Shown here: one piece after another, positions 38,480-46,069 of the stretch
Numbering within the stretch: the first letter of the stretch is position 1
Layout: the number at the start of each line of letters is the position of its first letter
Made by a program: the position numbers and the translations under genes
Origin: Candidatus Hydrogenedentota bacterium
Lineage (GTDB): Bacteria; Hydrogenedentota; Hydrogenedentia; Hydrogenedentales; JAEUWI01
DNA: 64,000 bases
Assembly: GCA_019637335.1 (NCBI GenBank)
Contig: JAHBVV010000002.1
Location: 1 to 64,000 of the forward strand
Direction: 5' to 3'
The notes under the pieces: model-generated
Databases searched by the model: none
What the model saw: the letters and a program-made list of their open reading frames with translations, nothing else
Told to the model about the DNA's origin: nothing

Positions 38480-38769
38480 GAGCCTCTCCTTTCTCGCCAT
38501 TCCGCCGCATTCCCGAAAACTGCCATACCCGCAACCTAACACAAGCGCGCCGCCCGTCATTAGCCCGCCCCGGGCACGCGCCCCGCTGAACGCGACAAGG
38601 CTTTCATTGCGCCCAGGCGATACCCCTGGATACAGAGCCCCTGCGGTTCCGTCCCGGCCTCACGATAGGGCGCGGCGCTCCCGCCACGACGATACGAGCA
38701 ACTCTGGTTATCGAGTTAGCCCAACTCAGAGGCAGGTAGTAGTTCGTAATAGATGGCTGTTCCTATTAC
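38333..38769 (-). mobile_element. RAYT element relic 4, both hairpin ends present
   Basis: A 437-bp non-autonomous copy. Ends: hairpin TAGGG/CCCTA with loop ACATCCATG (38343-38361) and hairpin GTAATAG/CTATTAC with loop ATGGCTGTTC (38746-38769), inverted relative to each other. Inside, the minus strand reads RVARIVVAGAPRPIVRPGRN (degenerate RAYT N terminus), then promoter P4 and the AAAGGAGAGG-ATG at 38479. It sits directly upstream of the Sel1 lipoprotein gene. Confidence 0.7.
38533..38560 (-). promoter_or_regulatory. Relic-borne promoter P4
   Basis: ATGACG (38560-38555), a 16-base spacer and TAGGTT (38538-38533) on the minus strand. It aligns with P2 and P3 but is weaker. It is 54 bases upstream of the ATG at 38479. 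Confidence 0.45.
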
Positions 38770-38781
38770 TCCTCCTTTTGA

Positions 38782-39513
38782 TTAATTGATGTCGAAAAAA
38801 CCGCCTAACTCCAGTGCATTCAGATATATAGAAACACTAAGCTCTCGCCTGGGAAGCTCCCCTTCCTCGATCATCGCGTGATTTGCTGCCTGCAACTTCG
38901 CTAGCTCGTCCCGACTCAGGTTTCTAAGTCCTGGAATCGGAGTCGCGATCTGGCCAACCAGGGTAGGTTTAAGTGGATCGAAATGTTCGCCATTGACACT
39001 ATCTAATTTGCCCAAAATTCTCTTGCAATAGTCAAAATACAAATCTACCTCCAATCGTAAGCCGGCCAATTCCCAGCTCAAGAGCAGCCCCACTATGTCA
39101 TTAGGGTCCTTAGCGAGCCGATCGTCCGCTAACGCCGAAATTAAATCGAATTCCCCCCTATTCCACCTCTCGGTCAAATGATCAGATTGTGGCGTGGGCT
39201 CGGGGAAACCGCTCTCACTCAACTCGAATAGCCTTTGAAGAGATTCTGCTTTCTCCTCTACACTATAGTCATATTTGGCTAGTAATTTTGATAAATCTGG
39301 CGCATCAACAATCGCAATGTTTTGACCGGCCTGCGAATCACGAGGGCCAGAATCTGGTACTGACGTCTCGACTGCGTGGCCAGGCGCCGTTGAATCAGAG
39401 CTCGGTACGCGCACATCGGCTGTATCCGACCTGAAATACGGAATTGTTCCGAGCGCGATCAGCAACAAGAGGAACGCCAGCCCGATACCCAACTTCTTGT
39501 TTCTTCTATTCAT
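38782..39513 (-). CDS. Membrane-anchored protein of unknown function
   Basis: A 243-residue protein with a basic N terminus and one hydrophobic helix (KKLGIGLAFLLLLIALGTIPYF), followed by a Ser/Pro-rich linker and an acidic helical domain (DLSKLLAKYDYSVEEKAESL onward). The start at 39513 has AGAGGAA about 8 bases upstream; an ATG at 39558 is less likely. Codon and base composition are richer in AT than in flanking core genes, suggesting recent acquisition. I do not recognise the family. Confidence 0.62.
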   Translation of the reverse strand: MNRRNKKLGIGLAFLLLLIALGTIPYFRSDTADVRVPSSDSTAPGHAVETSVPDSGPRDSQAGQNIAIVDAPDLSKLLAKYDYSVEEKAESLQRLFELSESGFPEPTPQSDHLTERWNRGEFDLISALADDRLAKDPNDIVGLLLSWELAGLRLEVDLYFDYCKRILGKLDSVNGEHFDPLKPTLVGQIATPIPGLRNLSRDELAKLQAANHAMIEEGELPRRELSVSIYLNALELGGFFDIN

Positions 39514-39579
39514 TGTGGAAATTCCTCTGCCCAGTCTAGTAGTTCGCATCCGGGCCATGCTAATGCGATCAAGCGCATC

Positions 39580-39714
39580 CTACCAAACCATCTCCCGTAC
39601 GTCATATAAAGAAATTCCGCCAATAACGACACAGAGCAGGGCAAACCCAGAGTCTAACAACAATGCGCGAGCGCCGAACTCTCTGGGCAAAATAGGTCCA
39701 GACAACGATTCCAT
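39580..39714 (-). CDS. Possible 44-residue single-helix membrane peptide
   Basis: A short frame reading ESLSGPILPREFGARALLLD and then FALLCVVIGGISLYDVREMVW, with one hydrophobic segment. GGGGAGG abuts the ATG directly, too close for an efficient site, so this may be the 3' remnant of a longer membrane-protein gene. It lies between the propeller protein and the membrane-anchored protein on the same strand. Confidence 0.3.
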   Translation of the reverse strand: MESLSGPILPREFGARALLLDSGFALLCVVIGGISLYDVREMVW

Positions 39715-39747
39715 CCTCCCCTTCCGAGCGCCCCCACACACGCCGCA

Positions 39748-41988
39748 CTATTCCGCCCCAATCACCCAGGGCATCGGCGGGCCGTCGTAGGGGGGCGCGC
39801 CCTGGCCCGGCTGGATCGCGGGGGGCTCGAGGTGCGCGGGGTCGTCGGTGTCGGGCGGGAGGATCATCCCGTGGCAGCGGGCCATCCAGTAGGCGTCGAG
39901 CCAGCCGGAGGGATCGGCGACTTCGCGCCCGCCATGCCCCCCGCGCACGTCGAGCGAGGAGTCCGTCCATCGGATGGCCCCGCGGGAACGCGGCGAGTAC
40001 GGCCGCCCGCGGCGCGCATAGGGGATGTAGCCGCGCGGCGGGAGGCGATCGGCGCGGTAGGAGTTGTCCCACGCATGGCTGACCAGGTCGAGGGGCCACT
40101 CGCGGAGATGCTTGACGGCCTGGGGGATCTCGCAGTCGTTGCCGGTGACGGCGCCGTAGATGAAGTTGAACCAGGGAATCTGCTCGATCCGCTCAATCTC
40201 GAAGCTGCGCTCCAGGCTGCGGCGGTAGTAGGATCGCAGGTAGGGGTCGGTCTCATACCGCAGCAGGGGGTAATACGTGAAAAAGGCCAGGCGGTCGTCG
40301 GAATCGAAGAGGTACGCCGGCGCCGTCAGCTTCTGGCGGATGACCTCGCGGTGGTAGCCGCGCCCGACCAGCTCCTCCAGCCCCGCCTCGAACTTCGGGT
40401 CGCCCGTCAGGTGGATGGCCGTGCGGAGGTAATTGAGCACCTCGAGCCCGTTCAGGCCCCGCGCGTGGCCGCCCCGCTCGCTCGCGAAGTATTCCGGGTC
40501 CCACCGCCCCCAGACCGTCGGCTCGCCGTCCAGATCCCGCAGGGACCACCCGCTGTCCATGATGTGCGACATGATCCGGTGGATGTGCTCGCGCACGAGC
40601 GCCTTCTCCCGATCATTCGCCACGCGATCGTGGAAGATACTCGCGTAGTAGAAATGCGCGTCGATCTCGTCGCTCGACGTGTCCCCCTTCCAGGCCCACT
40701 GGCCGTCCGGCGTCGGGTTCCACTCCGCGGGGAAACCCCCGGACCCGCCCTCGGCGCGGTGACCCGTTTCTCCCGCCGCCCAGAGCGATCGCGCGGGAAA
40801 GCCGGGAATCGGCGTGATCTCTTCCGACCACTTCAGCGCGTTGAACCCGGCCACCGCCTCGCGCCGCGCTTGCTCGTCGCCCGTCGCGGCGTATTTGAAG
40901 GCCTGCGCCGCCCAGTAATGCGTGCTCCAGCCCACGTCGTTGTCGCTGACTTCCCGGCGCCATTCCCCCGCCGCCTCGTTCCACTCCAGCTTGTGCACAA
41001 AGGCCATCCGCTTTTGGCCCCACGCCTCCAGGCGCCGCTCGTAGTAGGCGGCTTTCTTCCGCAGCGTCCACGGCTCATACCGCACGATGCCCAGGCCCTT
41101 GTTCGTGGCGATGTATACGGTGTCGTCCGACGCATGGATCGCGTTCACCCGGTCATCCGGCAGCCAGCGCGCCCCGGCGAAGTAGTGGAAGTCATCCTCC
41201 AGCACGCGCACCGCCCCGCGCGTCCCCGCCATCCAGAAGTCCCGCGCGAAGCCCGGCGCCAGCGCCACGCTCTCCTCGTAGGGCAGCCCGTCGGACCCGA
41301 GGATCTGCGTCGCCGCGCTCCCCCGCAGCACGCCCAGCCCCGCATGCGACGCCACGATCAACCGGCTCCCCACCGCGAGCACGTCCCGCAGGTCCTTCGA
41401 GGGAAACGCGCCGAAATCCACCACATCCCCGTGGCTATACGCGCGCCCGTCGAAGGTGAAGAGGCGGTCGTAGGCCAGGCAGTAAATCGTCTCCGCATAA
41501 CTCGTGATCGCCTGGATCGGCCCCGGGCTTGCCTCCGCGCCCGGGATCGGCGCCAGGCCATCCCCCGCCACCCGGTACAGCGCCCCCGGCGACGCCACCA
41601 CCAGTTCCCCCGCGTGCCGCACGATACCCACATAGCGCCCTTCCGCGATCCGGGTCCAGCGCGCGCCGTCAAAGCGGTGCAGCCCGGTCTTGGTCAACGT
41701 CCACAGCGCCCCGTCGATCACGCGCATCCGCTCGACATACTCCGCCGGCGCGCCCGGCGCCGGCTCGAAGCGATCGCCCGCGCCCACAATCCGAACGCCA
41801 TCCCCGAAGCCGCCATAGACCGCGCCATCAAGTTCCGCCACCGCCCACACCGGCTTGTCCGACGGGATCTGCCGACCAACTTCCTGGAGGTACACCGAAT
41901 CGCGCACCGGCGTCCAGTTCGGCGATTCCGCCGGTGCGACCACCGCGATGCAGACGATAAGAGCGCCGAATCCAATCCGTTTCCACAT
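39748..41988 (-). CDS. Secreted beta-propeller plus alpha-toroid protein
   Basis: A 746-residue exported protein (signal WKRIGFGALIVCIAVVAPAE). Residues 30-310 contain short repeats of the type GALWTLTKTGLHRFDGARW, resembling the propeller of two-component regulator periplasmic domains. From about 320 the protein is helical with many Trp, Tyr and His residues (WSTHYWAAQAFKYAATG, DSGWSLRDLDGEPTVWGRWD), which suggests an alpha/alpha-barrel related to polysaccharide lyases or hydrolases. Substrate is unknown. The C terminus is Pro-rich. It lies divergent from mtnA, with 144 bp between the two. Confidence 0.7.
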   Translation of the reverse strand: MWKRIGFGALIVCIAVVAPAESPNWTPVRDSVYLQEVGRQIPSDKPVWAVAELDGAVYGGFGDGVRIVGAGDRFEPAPGAPAEYVERMRVIDGALWTLTKTGLHRFDGARWTRIAEGRYVGIVRHAGELVVASPGALYRVAGDGLAPIPGAEASPGPIQAITSYAETIYCLAYDRLFTFDGRAYSHGDVVDFGAFPSKDLRDVLAVGSRLIVASHAGLGVLRGSAATQILGSDGLPYEESVALAPGFARDFWMAGTRGAVRVLEDDFHYFAGARWLPDDRVNAIHASDDTVYIATNKGLGIVRYEPWTLRKKAAYYERRLEAWGQKRMAFVHKLEWNEAAGEWRREVSDNDVGWSTHYWAAQAFKYAATGDEQARREAVAGFNALKWSEEITPIPGFPARSLWAAGETGHRAEGGSGGFPAEWNPTPDGQWAWKGDTSSDEIDAHFYYASIFHDRVANDREKALVREHIHRIMSHIMDSGWSLRDLDGEPTVWGRWDPEYFASERGGHARGLNGLEVLNYLRTAIHLTGDPKFEAGLEELVGRGYHREVIRQKLTAPAYLFDSDDRLAFFTYYPLLRYETDPYLRSYYRRSLERSFEIERIEQIPWFNFIYGAVTGNDCEIPQAVKHLREWPLDLVSHAWDNSYRADRLPPRGYIPYARRGRPYSPRSRGAIRWTDSSLDVRGGHGGREVADPSGWLDAYWMARCHGMILPPDTDDPAHLEPPAIQPGQGAPPYDGPPMPWVIGAE

Positions 41989-42132
41989 AATTCCCTCTTC
42001 TCAACCAGGGTAAGCCCGGCATGCGCAAGCCGTTAAACCTGAAAAGTGATAATTCTCGCAAACCGTCGCTTGTTTGTATTGGCGACCGCGTTAGGGTAGC
42101 ATAGCCGTAATGCGAGGCAAAGGAGCAGCACC

Positions 42133-43203
42133 TTGCTTAGACCCGTTGTCTGGGAAAACAGAGCGCTTACCATCATCGAGCAGACCCGGCTGCCGGGCGA
42201 GCACCGCTTGGAGACGCTGCATTCGCTTGCCGCCGTGTGGAACGCGATCCAGACCCTCCAGGTGCGCGGTGCGCCCGCCATCGGCATATGCGCGGCGTTC
42301 GGCGTGCTCGTCGGCCTGATCGAGCGCGCCCCGGCATCCCTCGCGCCGGCCCGGGCCGCCGTGGAGGAAATCGCGGACTACCTCGCCTCTTCCCGCCCCA
42401 CCGCGGTGAACCTGTTCTGGGCGCTCGACCGCATGCGCGCGGTAAGCCGCGCCGTGGATCCCGCCGCGACGCCCGCGGCGTTCTTTGATCGCCTGGAAAC
42501 GGAGGCGGAAGCCATACTCGCCGAAGATCTGGAGACCGGCCGCCGCATCGGGGAAGCGGGCGCGAACCTGGTCCGCGAGGGCGCCGGAATCCTGACCCAC
42601 TGCAACGCGGGCGCGCTAGCAACCGGCGGCGAGGGAACCGCGCTCGCCCCCCTGTACCACGCGAAAGAAGCGGGCCGTCAATTCCACGTGTACGCGGATG
42701 AAACACGCCCCCTCCTCCAGGGCGCGCGGCTGACCGCCTGGGAGCTCCAGCAGAACGGCATCGACGTGACGCTCATCTGCGACAGCATGGCCGCGGTGCT
42801 GATGCGGGAAGGCAAGATCGATCTGGTGATCGTGGGGGCCGACCGCGTGGCCATGAACGGCGACGCCGCGAACAAGATCGGGACCTACGGGCTCGCCGTA
42901 ATCGCGCGCGCACACAACCTCCCCTTCTATGTGGCCATCCCCTCAAGCACGCTCGATCCCGCGCTGGCGGACGGTTCGGGAATCCCCATCGAGCAGCGGG
43001 CCCCGGAGGAGATCACGCACTGGCGCGGGGAGCGCCTGGCGCCCGAAGGCGTCGCGGTCTACAATCCCGCGTTTGATGTAACACCCGCCGGCATGATTTC
43101 TGGCATCATAACCGAGTACGGCCTGATCCAACCGCCCTACGAAATCAACCTGAAACGGTGTGTGCGGCTGGCGCAACCGGCGCCAGGAACCCCGGCGGCC
43201 TGA
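42133..43203 (+). CDS. mtnA: S-methyl-5-thioribose-1-phosphate isomerase
   Basis: A methionine-salvage enzyme converting methylthioribose-1-phosphate to methylthioribulose-1-phosphate. Diagnostic segments are QVRGAPAIGI, THCNAGALATGGEGTAL with the catalytic Cys, and IVGADRVAMNGDAANKIGTY with the catalytic Asp; the later IPSSTLD is also conserved. Length (356) is normal. The start is TTG at 42133 with AAAGGAG 7 bases upstream. No other salvage gene is nearby; the next gene starts 2 bases after the stop, so mtnA heads a probable operon with the FapA-family gene. Confidence 0.95.
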   Translation: MLRPVVWENRALTIIEQTRLPGEHRLETLHSLAAVWNAIQTLQVRGAPAIGICAAFGVLVGLIERAPASLAPARAAVEEIADYLASSRPTAVNLFWALDRMRAVSRAVDPAATPAAFFDRLETEAEAILAEDLETGRRIGEAGANLVREGAGILTHCNAGALATGGEGTALAPLYHAKEAGRQFHVYADETRPLLQGARLTAWELQQNGIDVTLICDSMAAVLMREGKIDLVIVGADRVAMNGDAANKIGTYGLAVIARAHNLPFYVAIPSSTLDPALADGSGIPIEQRAPEEITHWRGERLAPEGVAVYNPAFDVTPAGMISGIITEYGLIQPPYEINLKRCVRLAQPAPGTPAA

Positions 43204-43205
43204 CG

Positions 43206-45290
43206 ATGTACGAACGCCTCGCAAACTATGTGATAGGACTGCCCCCCGATCAGATTGCGGCCCTTTATCTCGAAGATGTCGCCATCTGCGCGGCGTGGTA
43301 CGAGTCGCATGAGGAAGATCAGGAGATTCAGGAGCGGTTCGCCGGCCTCCGGCAGGCCTTCGACGAATGGGTGAAGAACGTGGAGGCCCCGCGCACCGAC
43401 ACCATGGGCTACCGGCAGCAGCCCCTGGTGCGGAAGCTCATCAAGGAACTCTCCGAAGGCGATATCGCCCGCTTGCAGCGCGACGAGCTCGATCTCCTCT
43501 ATTTCGCCGCCGGCCTCGCGCGCCGCTCCGGCAAGCTGCACATCTTCCGGCGCGTACTCTCCTGTCTTGCGCCCTTCATGCGCGAGATTGAGCAGGCCCG
43601 CCGGAAGAAAGCGCTTGAGCCGGGCTGCCCCGCCCTGGGCCGCCGCCTCGCCGTCATCACCGAAGACGATCTGCGCGCCGCCGAGGCGCGGGACGTCCGC
43701 ACCTTCGGCGGACTCAGCGTGCCAATCCGCGGCCCGGTATACATGCGCGAAGGCGATATCCGCGTCATGACGGATGTGCCATCGGGATGCACCGTGGTCG
43801 TGGATCAGGGCAGTTGCCACGTGCGCGGCAGCGTCCTCGGAAATGTCGCCGCCACCGTGGGCTGTGAAATTCTGGACAACATCGGCGGCGTCGTCGTGGC
43901 CCGCCGCGGCAGCGTGTGCGCCAAAGACATCGTGAACCAGGCGATCGTCGTTTCGAAGGAAGCCAGCGTCCGCGCGAAATCCGCCCAGAGCCCGAAGATG
44001 ATCTTCGCCAGCCGCGAAATCGAGATCGCGGGCGACGTCGTCCAGGGCCGATGCCTGGCCCGCAAGCTGCTCGTCGAAGGCAAGTACGAAGGGGGCGACA
44101 TCTTCGCGACAGAGTGGGCCGAAGCCCGAAACTTCATCAACTCCGACAACCACCGGCTCCGCATCTGCCTCGTCCGCGGCCTGTCCTGTCAGGATTATGG
44201 CGAGGTGCTGTCCCTCGAAGCCGGCAAGCTGCACAACTCGGCCATGAAGCTGCGCCAGCGCCTCACGAGCCTGGAGGAATTGATCGAAATGACGGAGCGG
44301 GAGGCCGACGACTTCGCCGGCAACGTGCTCCTCTATATCCTCGGCGAGGGCGATGCGCAGGACCGGATCCAGGAAATCCAGCGCTTGCGGCGCCGCCAGT
44401 CGGTCCTCGAACGCCTGATCGCCGGCGGGCGCGCGATCATGGCCGCGGCCGAAGACCGGATCAATCTTATGAGCACCATGAAGCAGGAATTCGTGGACGC
44501 CGCCTCCTCCTCCAATGAAGAGCAGGCGACCCTCGACGATCTCCGCCGGGAACTCGCGATGCTCGCCACCGAGGGAAGCATCGACCCGGAACTCGAAAAG
44601 GACAAGGAAGAAATCCTCTATCTCGGGCGAAAACTCCAGCGCAAGGGCCTCGAACTTCAGGGGGTGGAACAGGTCCTCACCCGGCTGGTGGAGAAATGCG
44701 GCGAACTGGAGGAGAAAAACAAGGAACTTCGCGGCGTCATCAGCCGCGAGGAAGACGCCATCGAGAAGACCGTCGTCCGCGCCGCCCTGATCGAGCGCGC
44801 CAAGGCCGAGTGCTCCCGCGTGGAAATGCTCAAGCAACTGCTCGCCGCCGCGCGCAAGCGCCCGAACATGGACGTCTTCCGGCAGCGCTCCAACGATCGC
44901 TACGTCCGCCTGTTGCAGCGGGTCATGGAAAACCGCCTCTCCCGCATGGCCGGGTATCTCGTCGCGGCCAAGGAAGTCCAGTTGCGCATCGAGCAGTTGC
45001 GGGAAAAGCTCTGGAACGAATACACCGTCTCGCTCCCGGATCATGTCCTGCGCGGCTGGGCCGTGGGCGGCGCAAGAATTCGCGGCTGTTTCTCCCCCGG
45101 CGTGCTGATTTGCGCCTGGCGCCACCTCCTCGACGACGATGCCGGAACGCCCCGCGGGCGCATCCTCACCGACAGCGACGCCGAAAACATGCGCAAAACC
45201 TACGTGCGAACCGAGCAGAGCACCATCGAGCTCGCGGGACCGCCCGAACCGCACGAATCGCACGATTCCGGCGACGAAATCCGGGTATAG
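43206..45290 (+). CDS. FapA-family (DUF342) polymer-forming protein
   Basis: A 694-residue cytoplasmic protein. After an N-terminal helical region of about 150 residues comes a repetitive beta segment (about 175-340: VPSGCTVVVDQGSCHVRGSV, GGVVVARRGSVCAKDIVNQA), matching the right-handed beta-helix of FapA. From 340 to 640 there are long charged coiled coils (LDDLRRELAMLATEG, EKNKELRGVISREEDAIEK). FapA-type proteins are widespread and poorly understood, some linked to cell-envelope or flagellar functions. The ATG at 43206 was chosen over an in-frame ATG inside mtnA. Confidence 0.8.
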   Translation: MYERLANYVIGLPPDQIAALYLEDVAICAAWYESHEEDQEIQERFAGLRQAFDEWVKNVEAPRTDTMGYRQQPLVRKLIKELSEGDIARLQRDELDLLYFAAGLARRSGKLHIFRRVLSCLAPFMREIEQARRKKALEPGCPALGRRLAVITEDDLRAAEARDVRTFGGLSVPIRGPVYMREGDIRVMTDVPSGCTVVVDQGSCHVRGSVLGNVAATVGCEILDNIGGVVVARRGSVCAKDIVNQAIVVSKEASVRAKSAQSPKMIFASREIEIAGDVVQGRCLARKLLVEGKYEGGDIFATEWAEARNFINSDNHRLRICLVRGLSCQDYGEVLSLEAGKLHNSAMKLRQRLTSLEELIEMTEREADDFAGNVLLYILGEGDAQDRIQEIQRLRRRQSVLERLIAGGRAIMAAAEDRINLMSTMKQEFVDAASSSNEEQATLDDLRRELAMLATEGSIDPELEKDKEEILYLGRKLQRKGLELQGVEQVLTRLVEKCGELEEKNKELRGVISREEDAIEKTVVRAALIERAKAECSRVEMLKQLLAAARKRPNMDVFRQRSNDRYVRLLQRVMENRLSRMAGYLVAAKEVQLRIEQLREKLWNEYTVSLPDHVLRGWAVGGARIRGCFSPGVLICAWRHLLDDDAGTPRGRILTDSDAENMRKTYVRTEQSTIELAGPPEPHESHDSGDEIRV

Positions 45291-45394
45291 CCGCCGCGCG
45301 CCGTTGAGCCGCCCGGCGAACGCGTGATATCATGCGCCCGTTGCGGGGTCCTCCCGCACCGCCATTGTCCATCGGAAAGGGACCCAAGCACACG

Positions 45395-46069
45395 ATGAGT
45401 GACGCAACGCAGATCGTGGCCATCGACGGGCCGGCCGGCGCGGGAAAAAGCACCACCGCCAAGGCCGTCGCGCGCATCCTGGGATTCGCCTTTCTGGACA
45501 CCGGCGCCATGTACCGGGCCGCGACCTGGTGGGCCCTCGATCAAGGCGTCGACCTGGACGACCCCGCCGCGATCGCCGCGCACACCGCCCGCATGAACCT
45601 CGAAATGGCGGAGACCGACAACGGACAGATTGTGCGCGTAAATGGCGCGGACGTCAGCGACGCCATCCGCTCCCCCGAGATAACCCGCCTCATCTACAAG
45701 CTCGACCAGAACTCGGAAGTGCGGGCCCAGCTGGTGGCGCTGCAGCGGCGCTTCGGCGAACAGCAACCGACCGTCGCCGAGGGCCGCGATATCGGCACCG
45801 TCGTCTTTCCCCGGGCGCGCTGCAAGATCTTTCTCGACGCATCGCTCGACACCCGCACCGAACGCCGCGCGCGACAGCTGGAAGAAAAAGGCCTGGCGGC
45901 CGACCGGGAAAAACTGCGCGCGGAACTTAATGAGCGCGACGAACAAAGCCGGAATCGCGCTGACTCCCCGTTGCGCCAGGCGGACGACGCAATCCGCGTG
46001 GACACCACGTCAATGACCTTCGACGAGGCCGTGGACGCGATCGCGGCGCTCGCGAGAAAGGCCCTGTGA
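45395..46069 (+). CDS. cmk: Cytidylate kinase
   Basis: Phosphorylates CMP and dCMP in pyrimidine nucleotide metabolism. The P-loop IDGPAGAGKSTTAK lies near residues 9-22, followed by LDTGAMYRAATW. The family motif AEGRDIGTVVFPRA and the LID-region REKLRAELNERDEQSRNR with DSPLRQADDA are present. Its 224 residues match the family. The start at 45395 gives the family N terminus; GGAAAGGGA is upstream but somewhat distant. The stop overlaps the recJ GTG by 4 bases. Confidence 0.95.
   Translation: MSDATQIVAIDGPAGAGKSTTAKAVARILGFAFLDTGAMYRAATWWALDQGVDLDDPAAIAAHTARMNLEMAETDNGQIVRVNGADVSDAIRSPEITRLIYKLDQNSEVRAQLVALQRRFGEQQPTVAEGRDIGTVVFPRARCKIFLDASLDTRTERRARQLEEKGLAADREKLRAELNERDEQSRNRADSPLRQADDAIRVDTTSMTFDEAVDAIAALARKAL

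Noticed and set aside
33000-39714. Island considered as an integron cassette array because all genes share one strand
   Set aside because: No integrase and no attC-type sites. The recurring intergenic sequences are explained by RAYT remnants and their hairpins.
41989-42132. Gap between the propeller gene and mtnA as oriC
   Set aside because: AT-richer than its surroundings and near the composition switch, but no DnaA-box cluster could be found by eye.
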